From: Alphaproteobacteria bacterium
GTDB lineage: Bacteria > Pseudomonadota > Alphaproteobacteria > Micavibrionales > UBA2020
Assembly: GCA_020853455.1 (NCBI GenBank)
Contig: JADYYV010000169.1
Coordinates: 1 to 13,119 of the forward strand
Reading direction: 5' to 3'
Length of the DNA stretch: 13,119 nucleotides
Position numbers and translations under genes: made by a program. Below the pieces are notes generated by a model that searched no databases, was not told the origin of the DNA, and saw nothing but the letters and a program-made list of their open reading frames with translations. Below are positions 1-6,281 of this stretch, piece by piece (the stretch's first letter is position 1; every line of letters starts with the position of its first letter).

Positions 1-1
1 A

Positions 2-1609
2 CTCAGTTTCAAGGGGATTCGTCCTCTGCAGATGCTGTCACTTGGCAATCCGCTGGCGGGCTTCGCTCTGCCCCAGCGCATTCCCGACCATCTTCGCGTC
101 GTGCCGCCCGATCCCTGGGGCGGCGACGCCCAGAAAGGCCGCGATATCATCGCCGGCATCTTCCGCTTCGCAGGACAATCGATCGAGAAAAACGCGCTGT
201 CGTGGGAGCCCGAAAACGCGCGCCCCGAATGGATGGCCGAACTGCACGGCTTCGAATGGCTGCGCGATTTACGCTCCGCCGGCGGCGACCGCGCGCGGCG
301 CATGGCGCGCGAAATGGTGGCCAACTGGCTGTCGCGCTACCAGAAACCGCATGATGTGGCATGGCGCCCCGATATCACGGGCGTGCGCATCGCGAACTGG
401 ATTTCTTTCCACGGCTTTTTCTGCGGCTCGGCCAGCGATGATTTCCGTCATGAATATTTCGCAGGTCTGCTGCGTCAGGCAAAACACCTGCAAAAATCGC
501 TGCCCGGCGGGCTGATCGGCATTCCGCTGATGCGCGCGCTGAAAGGTTTGGCCTATTCCGGCCTGTGCCTCGATGAAGGCGAACAGCGCCTTGAACAGGC
601 CTTCAAGGGCATTCTTGTGCAGATCAAGGAACAGCTGCTGGCCGATGGCGGGCATATTTCCCGCAACCCGCAATCGACGTTCGAATTTTTGCAGATCCTT
701 GTCGACCTGCGCACGGCATTGACCGCAGCCAAGGTTGAAATGCCCGCCGAAGTGCAGCATGCCATCGACCGCATCGCCCCCGCCGTCAAATTCTTCAGGC
801 ATGGTGACGGCGCGCTCGCCCATTTCAACGGCGCGCAGGAAGGCCTGGCCGGCATTTGCGATTCAACGCTGATGCATTCCGGCGCGCGCGGCAAGGCGAT
901 GAAGTCGCTGCCGCATTGCGGCTATGAAAAAATCACGCTCGGCCGCGCGGCGCTCATCATGGATGTGGGGCAGCCGCTGATGTCGCGCTATGCCGACCGC
1001 GCCCATGCGGGGCTGCTCAGCTTTGAATACAGCTTTGGTAAAGACCGCGTGTTTGTAAACTGCGGCACCTCCGAAATCGCGGGCAAATGGCGCGAGATTT
1101 TGCGCTCCACCGCCGCGCATTCGACGGTCACCGCCGATCACCGCAATTCCTGCCAGTTCGACGAAAACGGCTTGCTGCAAAGCCGCCCCGATATCCGCCA
1201 CAAGCGTCAGGAAGACGACGATATCGCGATGCTGGAGGCAAGCCACAATGGTTATATGCCGCGCAACGGCTTGATCCACCGCCGCTGCGTCCGCCTGCAC
1301 GACCAGGGCGATGTGCTGCTGGGAGAAGACCAGCTGCTCGGCAAATCCGGCACGGAATTCCACGCGCGTTTTCACCTGCATCCGAATATTCAGGCATCGC
1401 TGATTAATGAAGGCCAAGAGGTGCTGTTGCGCGCGCGCAGCGGCATGGGCTGGCGTTTCAAGCCGCAGGGTGCGACGCTGACGCTCGAGGAAAGCGTCTA
1501 TGCGGGCGAGGGCGAAACGCCCCGCCGCAGCCAGCAGATCGTGCTGGGCGGCCAGACCGAAGGCGGCCCGACGACGGTCACATGGGAATTGCGCCGCGAA
1601 AAAATCTGA
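2..1609 (+). CDS. heparinase II/III family protein, 5' end probably outside the window
   Basis: Resembles the heparinase II/III-like proteins of alphaproteobacteria. The N-terminal part has the family's PPDPWGGD segment followed by a helical toroid-like region. The C-terminal beta-rich lyase-like domain spans roughly residues 300-505 counted from the ATG at 32 and includes IMDVGQP, AHAGLLSFEYSFG and VFVNCG. Family members are polysaccharide lyases or presumed lyases; the substrate here is unknown. The frame is open from base 2 to the ATG at 32. That ATG has no well-spaced Shine-Dalgarno (AAGGGGA lies 14 nt away), and 525 residues is a little short for the family, so the true start is probably upstream. 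No signal peptide is visible in the part seen. From general knowledge, relatives often lie beside rsmB and purH; here rsmB is about 6 kb downstream. Family assignment is fairly firm, enzymatic role is not. Confidence 0.85.
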   Translation, partial: LSFKGIRPLQMLSLGNPLAGFALPQRIPDHLRVVPPDPWGGDAQKGRDIIAGIFRFAGQSIEKNALSWEPENARPEWMAELHGFEWLRDLRSAGGDRARRMAREMVANWLSRYQKPHDVAWRPDITGVRIANWISFHGFFCGSASDDFRHEYFAGLLRQAKHLQKSLPGGLIGIPLMRALKGLAYSGLCLDEGEQRLEQAFKGILVQIKEQLLADGGHISRNPQSTFEFLQILVDLRTALTAAKVEMPAEVQHAIDRIAPAVKFFRHGDGALAHFNGAQEGLAGICDSTLMHSGARGKAMKSLPHCGYEKITLGRAALIMDVGQPLMSRYADRAHAGLLSFEYSFGKDRVFVNCGTSEIAGKWREILRSTAAHSTVTADHRNSCQFDENGLLQSRPDIRHKRQEDDDIAMLEASHNGYMPRNGLIHRRCVRLHDQGDVLLGEDQLLGKSGTEFHARFHLHPNIQASLINEGQEVLLRARSGMGWRFKPQGATLTLEESVYAGEGETPRRSQQIVLGGQTEGGPTTVTWELRREKI

Positions 1610-1651
1610 TTTTTCAGTGGTTTATAGTTTAATGCGCTTTTAACGGTGCTT

Positions 1652-1660
1652 TGCTATAAT
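1652..1660 (+). promoter_or_regulatory. extended -10 promoter of the glutaminase-like gene, likely leaderless start
   Basis: TGCTATAAT is a perfect extended -10 (TG at 1652-1653, TATAAT at 1655-1660). No TTGACA-like -35 is seen 16-18 bp upstream, which extended -10 promoters can tolerate. Counting the last T as -7 puts +1 at 1667, the A of the ATG. No Shine-Dalgarno precedes that ATG, so a leaderless mRNA is inferred. Confidence 0.6.
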
Positions 1661-1666
1661 ACGCGC

Positions 1667-2383
1667 ATGAGTTTAAGCGACGTTTTCTTCAAAGCAGCCG
1701 ATTACATGCTCGGCACCGGCCAGCGCGGGAACATCTTCCCGAAGGTGGAACCGAAACCCGTGCGCTTCGACCGCGCGCTGGAAATTTTCGACGAGATCGC
1801 GGCGATGGGCAACATCGCTTTCGGCTTCCCCGATGAAGGCTGTTTCTCGCGCGCGCATATGATGGTGCGGCAGTTGTACGAGATGGGCGAAACGCCGAAA
1901 AAAGCCTGGGCCTTCGAGCCCGATGGCGGCGACCTGCTGGTGAAACTTTCTAACGGAAAAGAAATTACGTGGTGGGCGCATGTCGCCGCAGCGCTGCCGG
2001 TCGAAATGCCGGACGGAAAGATTGTCGACCTTGTGTTCGACCCGTCGATGTTCAACGGCCCCGTCACGCTGCAGCTATGGGGCAAGGCGATGGGCGCGCC
2101 CGCCTATAATATCGAATTCGCCGAAGCGGGCCGCGCGCCGCGCGGGCATCACGGCGATTTCACGCCGTGGAACCGCACCAGCCGCAAAACCGACGACCTC
2201 GCCAATGACGATATGCTTGAATTCCTGCCGCTGCAATACGTGAAGGAAACCGAACGTTTTGAAAGCCCCTTGCGCAAACAATGGGAAAAACTGCTGCAGG
2301 ACGAATACCTGCGCACAAACGATCCCGCCCGGCCCGCAAAAACATCCGACGCGCCGGCGCCCGCCAAAAAGGAGCTTGGCTGA
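1667..2383 (+). CDS. protein-glutaminase-like (glutamine deamidase fold) protein
   Basis: A 238-residue protein resembling the Chryseobacterium protein-glutaminase domain, whose enzymes deamidate glutamine side chains in proteins. The alignment rests on three blocks: FPDEGCFSRAHMM (Cys59), WWAHVA (His105), and FDPSMF followed by GPV (Asp125). The Chryseobacterium enzyme has VDGCYARAHKM, SYHVAIL and IDPSLF followed by GPV, and the His-Asp spacing is 20 residues in both. All three catalytic residues are present. The known enzyme is secreted as a pre-pro-protein; this one has no signal peptide and starts directly with a short helix, so it is probably cytoplasmic and its target is unknown. A Pro/Ala/Lys-rich tail ends it. 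ATG 1667 is preferred over an in-frame GTG at 1646, which overlaps the promoter. The next gene starts on the last base of its stop codon. Confidence 0.78.
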   Translation: MSLSDVFFKAADYMLGTGQRGNIFPKVEPKPVRFDRALEIFDEIAAMGNIAFGFPDEGCFSRAHMMVRQLYEMGETPKKAWAFEPDGGDLLVKLSNGKEITWWAHVAAALPVEMPDGKIVDLVFDPSMFNGPVTLQLWGKAMGAPAYNIEFAEAGRAPRGHHGDFTPWNRTSRKTDDLANDDMLEFLPLQYVKETERFESPLRKQWEKLLQDEYLRTNDPARPAKTSDAPAPAKKELG

Positions 2384-2574
2384 TGGCTGAATCAAAAGAC
2401 ATCATCCGCAAAATCGTGGAGCGCGAGGGCCGCACGCTCGTCTCGTTCCGGAACCACGCCGCCTATTACGCGCTGCCGTCCGAACTCCGCGCGCGCGCTG
2501 CCGAAGCGAAAGAGCAGGGACGGGAAGTGGCGTTTTCGTTCGACAAGGACCTGCTGATTACCGCGCTTGCGTAG
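2383..2574 (+). CDS. small hypothetical protein coupled to the glutaminase-like gene
   Basis: A 63-residue protein not recognised as any family. Its ATG shares one base with the preceding TGA, and AAGGAG at 2369-2374 stands 8 nt before it, a strong ribosome site, so it is very likely co-translated with the glutaminase-like protein. The sequence is charged and looks alpha/beta: a helix DIIRKIVERE, a strand TLVSF, a helical stretch rich in Ala, Arg and Glu, then VAFSFDKDLLIT. No signal peptide or membrane segment is seen. Its last 17 bp overlap the end of the convergent nhaA. The coupling suggests a partner, inhibitor or substrate of its neighbour, which is inference only. Confidence 0.7.
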   Translation: MAESKDIIRKIVEREGRTLVSFRNHAAYYALPSELRARAAEAKEQGREVAFSFDKDLLITALA

Positions 2575-3916
2575 TATCCGCCTGCGCGGGCTTGATGCGC
2601 AGGATGAGGGTCGATCCGATGACGGCTGCAAAAAATGACGCCAGCAGGATGCCCAGCTTTGCCTGCGTCAGGTAGCCTTCATCCTGAAACGACAGCCCCG
2701 CCATGAACAGCGACATCGTAAAGCCGATACCGGCGAGCCAGCCGGCGCCGTGTATATGCCGCCAGGTCACATTCGCGGGCAGGGAGGCAAGGCCGAAGCG
2801 CACCGCGAGCCAGGCGGCAAGCGTGACGCCAAGCGGTTTTCCCAGCATCAACCCTAAAATAACGCCCAGCGTCACCGGTTGCAGGACAAGCGCCCCGACA
2901 TCGCCCGACAGCGACACGCCGGCATTGGCGAGCGCGAACAGCGGCATGATCGCAAAAGTGATCCACGGGTGCAGCGCGTGTTCCAGCCGCTGCAGCGGCG
3001 GCTGCATTTTTTCGCAGGCGATTTCGAGCGCCTCCACCGCGGTCTGTTGCTCGATATCCGCCAAAATGTCGAAAGGTTCGGTTTTCGACGCCTTTTCAAA
3101 ATGGTCCAGCGCCGCGCGGCTTTCCTTCAGGAAGGCGCGCTGCACGATCGCGTTGCGGCTGGGGATCATGAAGGCCAGCAGCACGCCGGCGATGGTCGCA
3201 TGCACCCCTGATTCCAGCACCGTCGCCCACAGCACCGCGCCCAGCAGCGCATAGACAAGCGGGCGGCGCACGCCCATGCGGTTGGCGGCCAGCGCCAGCA
3301 ACAGGCAGCATCCGGCAACGGCCAGCGGCAACAGCGCCACCTGCGCCGTGTAGAATACGGCGATCACCAGCACCGCCGCAATGTCGTCCACAATCGCAAG
3401 CGCGGTCAGGAACACCTTGAGCCCCAGCGGCGCGCGCGATCCGAGCAGCGTCAGCACGCCCAGCGCAAAGGCGATGTCGGTCGCCATCGGGATGCCCCAG
3501 CCGGCGGCGCCCGGCCCGCCCGCGTTGATGCCAAAATAAAACAGCGCGGGAACGGCCACGCCGCCGGCCGCCGCCACCAGCGGCAGCGCCGCCTGACGCG
3601 GCGACGCCAGTTCGCCCGCCAGCAGCTCGCGCTTGACTTCAAGGCCGACGACGAAGAAGAATATCGCCATCAGCCCGTCATTGACCCAGAAATGCAGGTC
3701 GTGGCTGAGCGTGAAGCCGCCAAAGCCGATCGTCAGGGGGATATGCCACAGCGCGGCATAGCTTGCCGACCAGGGCGAATTCGCCCAGACGAGCGCCGCC
3801 AGCGTGCAGGCAAGCAAAATAATGCCGCCCAGCGCCTCGCGCCCCGCAAATTTCAGGAACGGGCTGACAAGGTTGACGAAGGGTTTGTGTATCCAGTCGC
3901 CGGGATTGATGTTCAT
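2558..3916 (-). CDS. nhaA: Na+/H+ antiporter NhaA
   Basis: NhaA exchanges internal Na+ (or Li+) for external protons across the inner membrane, in sodium and pH homeostasis. The 452-residue product has the expected run of hydrophobic segments. Key residues by alignment to the E. coli protein from memory: Asp147 in ATDIAFALG (E. coli Asp133), Asp177-Asp178 in AIVDDIAAVL (Asp163/Asp164, ion binding) and Lys360 in LMLGKPLG (Lys300). HPWITFAIMPLFALANAGV and GIGFTMSLF are also conserved. Relative to E. coli there is a polar insert of about 45 residues at roughly 258-306, between the middle helices, as in many longer NhaA proteins. The ATG at 3916 is chosen because AGGAG (3926-3930, read on the minus strand) lies 9 nt before it; a TTG at 3925 would touch the SD. 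Its 3' end overlaps the convergent 63-residue gene by 17 bp. Apparently a single-gene unit. Confidence 0.96.
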   Translation of the reverse strand: MNINPGDWIHKPFVNLVSPFLKFAGREALGGIILLACTLAALVWANSPWSASYAALWHIPLTIGFGGFTLSHDLHFWVNDGLMAIFFFVVGLEVKRELLAGELASPRQAALPLVAAAGGVAVPALFYFGINAGGPGAAGWGIPMATDIAFALGVLTLLGSRAPLGLKVFLTALAIVDDIAAVLVIAVFYTAQVALLPLAVAGCCLLLALAANRMGVRRPLVYALLGAVLWATVLESGVHATIAGVLLAFMIPSRNAIVQRAFLKESRAALDHFEKASKTEPFDILADIEQQTAVEALEIACEKMQPPLQRLEHALHPWITFAIMPLFALANAGVSLSGDVGALVLQPVTLGVILGLMLGKPLGVTLAAWLAVRFGLASLPANVTWRHIHGAGWLAGIGFTMSLFMAGLSFQDEGYLTQAKLGILLASFFAAVIGSTLILRIKPAQADTTQAR

Positions 3917-3976
3917 GATCTGCAACTCCTGCGATTAATGTCACGGGCGCCGCCGCGCAAGGCGGGGCGGTTCTGT

Positions 3977-3982
3977 ATTATA
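3977..3982 (-). promoter_or_regulatory. candidate -10 of nhaA
   Basis: On the minus strand this reads TATAAT, a perfect -10, about 60 bp before the nhaA ATG. No convincing -35 is visible 16-18 bp upstream, so it is weaker than the motif alone suggests. The inferred start near 3970 gives a leader of about 54 nt. That leader could form a small GC hairpin (3950-3954 with 3961-3965, loop of 6), just upstream of the ribosome site. Confidence 0.45.
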
Positions 3983-4002
3983 GATCAAAAATGCGAAAAT
4001 TG

Positions 4003-4022
4003 CGGCGCATAATGCAGCGCCG
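4003..4022 (-). terminator. weak candidate terminator after the 90-residue gene
   Basis: Six-base perfect GC stem (4003-4008 with 4017-4022) and an 8-nt loop. On the minus strand it is followed by CAATTTTCGCATTTTTG, a broken T-rich tail. It lies 14 bp past the stop of the gene at 4036 and before the nhaA promoter, a sensible place, but the stem is short. Confidence 0.35.
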
Positions 4023-4035
4023 GTTATGCGGATGC

Positions 4036-4308
4036 CTAGCCCAGCAGCTTCGTAAAACTGATCTGCGCTTTCGCCTGCGGGCGGATCGTGTCTTTCAGGA
4101 ATTCGTCGAGCGGGCGCTTGGCTTGTTTAGCCGCCGCCTCCATGAAGGCGCAATAGGCGTTACCCAGCGGGCTGTCTTTTTCGACCGCGCTCACATATTC
4201 GGCGGGCGTATAGGCGCGGCCGCCGAGGATGACGGCGCTGGCATCCTCTTTCGATTCAGCCCAGGCGCGCAAAAGGTCGAGCGTCAGTTTTTTCGCGGTG
4301 TCGTCCAT
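4036..4308 (-). CDS. hypothetical protein, 90 residues
   Basis: Not recognised as a known family. The product is mostly helical by eye, with a charged N-terminus (MDDTAKKLTLDLLRAWAES), a central GGRAYTPAEYVSAV segment, and a Lys-rich C-terminal half. It has one Cys (in NAYCAFMEAAAKQ), no signal peptide and no membrane segment. Two ATGs stand side by side at 4311 and 4308; the second is chosen because the GGGGA upstream is then 5 nt away instead of 2. A TACAAT on the minus strand (4327-4332) could be its -10, but no -35 is clear. It is transcribed towards nhaA, with a weak hairpin and the nhaA promoter between them, so they are probably separate units. That it is a real gene rests on start context, composition and lack of any better reading. 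Confidence 0.65.
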   Translation of the reverse strand: MDDTAKKLTLDLLRAWAESKEDASAVILGGRAYTPAEYVSAVEKDSPLGNAYCAFMEAAAKQAKRPLDEFLKDTIRPQAKAQISFTKLLG

Positions 4309-4379
4309 CATGATCCCCGTAACAGGATTGTATGAGCGTGAGTGTAGGACGTAGGCGTTAACGAGACGTTAATCTCGCT

Positions 4380-4517
4380 CCCTCTCCCCCGCGCGGCCTT
4401 CCCGCGTGGCGGGAGAGGGTTGGGGTGAGGGGGAAGTGACGCAATCCAGTCGCCGCTCATTGTGGCAGCTGCCCCCCTCATCCCAGCCTTCTCCCGCCGC
4501 AAGCGCGGGGGAGAAGG
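4380..4517. repeat. inverted pair of REP-like palindromes
   Basis: Two related palindromes in opposite orientation. The first has arms CCCTCTCCC (4380-4388) and GGGAGAGGG (4411-4419), then GGTTGGGGTGAGGGGG (4418-4433). The second begins CCCCCTCATCCCAGCC (4473-4488), the complement of that tail with two mismatches that could still pair as G-U, then arms CCTTCTCCC (4487-4495) and GGGAGAAGG (4509-4517). The motif resembles a dispersed intergenic repeat seen in many proteobacteria. The pair could fold into one long branched hairpin. No coding sequence is seen in the 272 bp between the flanking genes. Confidence 0.8.
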
Positions 4518-4527
4518 GGCAGAATTA

Positions 4528-4564
4528 AAAACGCCCGCCCCTGAAATATTGGGGCGGGCGTTTT
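4528..4564 (-). terminator. strong intrinsic terminator after the 129-residue gene (bidirectional shape)
   Basis: Perfect 14-bp stem: AAAACGCCCGCCCC (4528-4541) pairs with GGGGCGGGCGTTTT (4551-4564) around a 9-nt loop. Read on the minus strand it ends in a run of five T (complement of 4527-4531), 16 bp after the stop of the gene at 4581. The plus strand also ends in TTTT, so it can work both ways. Confidence 0.88.
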
Positions 4565-4580
4565 ATACTCCGTGGCAATC

Positions 4581-4970
4581 CTAGTATTTGATGCCTTTTT
4601 TCTTGATTTTATTCAGCGTGGACAGCTGCTGCAGCTTGCCCATTTTCGTATCTGGCCCGAAGCCGAATTCTTCGGCCAGCTGTTTGGCGACGGGTGCCGC
4701 GCGCTTCAGCTTGTCGGCCGCATCGCTGCCATTCGCTTCGGCAAGGTCGATGACTTTTTTCAGGCTGTGTTCGGGATCGGCGTTCAGGTCGATCTCCAGT
4801 TCATTGATCGCGCGCTTGAACAGGTGCTCGCCGGTTGCTTTCGCGTTGAAGAGCTTGGCGATGGTCGAGGTGACACCGATTTCGGGGTCAAGGACGGTGC
4901 GGAATTGCTTGTCCACGAAATCGCTGACGTCGCGGATGAGTTGTTCAGTCTTGGGTGTCCATTCAACCAT
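4581..4970 (-). CDS. hypothetical protein, 129 residues
   Basis: Not recognised. It looks like a soluble, highly charged, mostly helical protein: MVEWTPKTEQLIRDVSDFVD at the start, a middle stretch with ATGEHLFKRAINELEIDL, an Ala/Lys-rich helix, and a basic tail KIKKKGIKY. No signal peptide, membrane segment or Cys is seen. The start is well supported: GAGGAG lies 6 nt before the ATG on the minus strand, and a good sigma70 promoter lies about 45-70 bp upstream. It ends at a strong terminator, so it is probably a single-gene transcript. Function unknown. Confidence 0.78.
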   Translation of the reverse strand: MVEWTPKTEQLIRDVSDFVDKQFRTVLDPEIGVTSTIAKLFNAKATGEHLFKRAINELEIDLNADPEHSLKKVIDLAEANGSDAADKLKRAAPVAKQLAEEFGFGPDTKMGKLQQLSTLNKIKKKGIKY

Positions 4971-5012
4971 GGTGCGCTCCTCGTAACTTTTTTCATTGTG
5001 TGATTTGTTCGC

Positions 5013-5040
5013 AGTATAAAATGTTTTATGGATATGTCAA
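5013..5040 (-). promoter_or_regulatory. sigma70-type promoter of the 129-residue gene
   Basis: Read on the minus strand: TTGACA (5035-5040), a 16-bp AT-rich spacer, and TATACT (5013-5018). The -35 is perfect and the -10 differs at one base. Predicted start near 5006, giving a leader of about 36 nt. The AT-rich palindrome at 5053-5098 begins 12 bp upstream of the -35. Confidence 0.75.
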
Positions 5041-5052
5041 TCATTAAGTAAA

Positions 5053-5098
5053 ATGATAAAAAACTTATAAATCAATAATTTATAAGTTCTTTTATCAT
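5053..5098. repeat. AT-rich 20-bp palindrome in a divergent intergenic region
   Basis: Bases 5053-5072 pair with 5078-5098, 20 base pairs with one bulged C at 5089 and a CAATA loop. It is almost entirely A/T in otherwise GC-rich DNA. It stands between two divergent genes, so neither needs a terminator here. It could be an operator, an UP-like element or one end of a mobile repeat. Confidence 0.7.
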
Positions 5099-5167
5099 CC
5101 TGAGCGCAGGGATGGATCCCCTTCGCTTGCCGGAAGAAAGGGAGATCCTTCGCTGCGCTCAGGATGA
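5095..5167. repeat. dispersed palindromic repeat of the CATCCTGAGCG type
   Basis: TCATCCTGAGCGCAG (5095-5109) and its perfect complement CTGCGCTCAGGATGA (5153-5167) frame an imperfect inner part with GGATCC and GATCCTTCGC. This matches the widespread bacterial intergenic repeat whose chance translation reads CHPERSEGS; that string appears on the minus strand here. It shares four bases with the AT-rich palindrome. Confidence 0.75.
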
Positions 5168-5230
5168 CAGGAAAGGGGAATAATTCGTTTACCCGTTTCT
5201 AATATACTGGCGGAAAGACGGAGGATTGCC

Positions 5231-5521
5231 ATGCCAAGCACCGAAAAAGACTTCGAAGACTGGGAACATATCCTGTGGTTTTTCGCAGGCCATTTGCTGA
5301 AGGTGCATGACGCGCATGTGAAGGGCACGGTCGAGCTTGAATCCGAAATCGGCGCATTTAACGATGAAGTACATGCGATCATCCAGGACTATATCGACGC
5401 CACCAAGCTGAAAATGGCGCTCCCGAAAGATGGCCCGAAAGACAATAAAGCTGCTATCATCATTCGCGAGCAGTACCGGCTGTATGACAAGCTGAAAGAA
5501 TACATCAACGCGATGGATTGA
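5231..5521 (+). CDS. hypothetical protein, 96 residues
   Basis: Not recognised. A small acidic, helical protein with an aromatic N-terminus (DFEDWEHILWFFAGHLLKVHDAH), a central helix ELESEIGAFNDEVHAIIQDYID, a Pro/Lys turn, and a basic helix ending QYRLYDKLKEYINAMD. No signal peptide; the WFFAGHLL stretch is too short for a membrane helix. GGAGG at 5220-5224 lies 6 nt before the ATG. Its stop is 8 nt before the preferred rlmE start, so the two are probably co-transcribed. A promoter is expected in 5168-5225, where TAATAT/TATACT (5200-5208) is seen without a good -35. Confidence 0.75.
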   Translation: MPSTEKDFEDWEHILWFFAGHLLKVHDAHVKGTVELESEIGAFNDEVHAIIQDYIDATKLKMALPKDGPKDNKAAIIIREQYRLYDKLKEYINAMD

Positions 5522-5529
5522 GAGAAAAA

Positions 5530-6231
5530 GTGACCGACAAAAAGCCTCCCTCCAAACCCCGTAACCCGCGCGGCGCGCAGAAGAAGGTGCGTGTGAAAAC
5601 GCGGGCCAAGCGCAGCATTTCGTCATCGCGCTGGCTGGAGCGGCAGTTGAACGACCCGTATGTCGCGCAGGCGAAATCCGACGGTTTCCACAGCCGCGCC
5701 GCGTATAAAATCCAGCAGATGCACGATGATTTGAATTTGTTCAAGGCCGGGATGCGCGTGATCGATCTGGGTGCTGCGCCCGGCGGGTGGACGCAGGTCG
5801 CCTGCGAAATCGTGAAGCCCAAATCGACGGGCGGCAAGGTGGTCGCGATTGATTACCTCGACATGAAGCCGGTTGCCGAAGCGATTTTCTTTAAACTAGA
5901 CTTTATGGATAACGATGCACCCGAGCGCCTGACGACCGCCGTCGGCGGCAAGGCCGATGTGGTGATGTCCGATATGGCGCCGCCCACGATGGGCCACCGC
6001 GAAACCGACCATATCCGCATCATGATGCTGGCCGAGGCGGCGTATGAATTCGCGCATGAAATCCTCGTCCCCGGCGGCACGTTCCTGTGCAAGGTTTTTC
6101 AGGGCGGCTCGTCCGAGACTTTACTTAAACAGCTCAAAAAAGATTTCACCAAGGTCAAGCATGTGAAACCCCATGCCAGCCGTTCGGATTCAGCCGAAAT
6201 GTATGTTGTGGCTATGGGCTTTAGGGGCTAA
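5530..6231 (+). CDS. rlmE: 23S rRNA (uridine-2'-O)-methyltransferase RlmE
   Basis: RlmE (FtsJ/RrmJ) uses S-adenosylmethionine to methylate the ribose of U2552 (E. coli numbering) in the A-loop of 23S rRNA, late in 50S assembly. The 233-residue product has a basic N-terminal extension rich in Lys and Arg, then SRAAYK (Lys60), the SAM-binding VIDLGAAPGGW (78-87), SDMAPP (Asp148), LCKVFQGG (Lys188) and SAEMYVVA (Glu223). These match the K-D-K-E tetrad of E. coli (38, 124, 164, 199 from memory); the last two spacings are identical. The start is uncertain: GTG 5530 with GAGAG five nt before it is preferred, and an in-frame TTG at 5518 overlapping the previous stop is possible. It is followed by the guaB-type gene after 50 bp, so the genes may form one transcript. 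Confidence 0.95.
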   Translation: MTDKKPPSKPRNPRGAQKKVRVKTRAKRSISSSRWLERQLNDPYVAQAKSDGFHSRAAYKIQQMHDDLNLFKAGMRVIDLGAAPGGWTQVACEIVKPKSTGGKVVAIDYLDMKPVAEAIFFKLDFMDNDAPERLTTAVGGKADVVMSDMAPPTMGHRETDHIRIMMLAEAAYEFAHEILVPGGTFLCKVFQGGSSETLLKQLKKDFTKVKHVKPHASRSDSAEMYVVAMGFRG

Positions 6232-6281
6232 AATCGAACCTCAAAACGGCGTCCCGCATTCGCGGGCTCAAGGGGTTCAAT

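Noticed and set aside
1646..1666. GTG at 1646 as start of the glutaminase-like protein
   Set aside because: It would put the start codon upstream of and through the -10 element, adds seven unremarkable residues and has no SD.
2581..2603. Seven-base hairpin (CCTGCGC with GCGCAGG) as terminator between the convergent genes
   Set aside because: It lies within the nhaA coding end, has a long loop and no T run on either strand.
5200..5208. TAATAT/TATACT as promoter of the 96-residue gene
   Set aside because: No acceptable -35 at 16-18 bp upstream, so it was only mentioned under the gene.
5095..5382. Minus-strand frame containing CHPERSEGS
   Set aside because: This peptide is the known chance translation of the dispersed palindromic repeat, and the frame runs antisense into the 96-residue gene.
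5518..5529. TTG at 5518 as start of rlmE
   Set aside because: Less favoured start codon with a poor SD; GTG 5530 has GAGAG at 5-nt spacing. Not fully excluded.
6253..6266. Small hairpin CCCGC-ATTC-GCGGG before the guaB-type gene as terminator or riboswitch
   Set aside because: Only five base pairs, no T tail, and the 50-bp gap is too short for a riboswitch.
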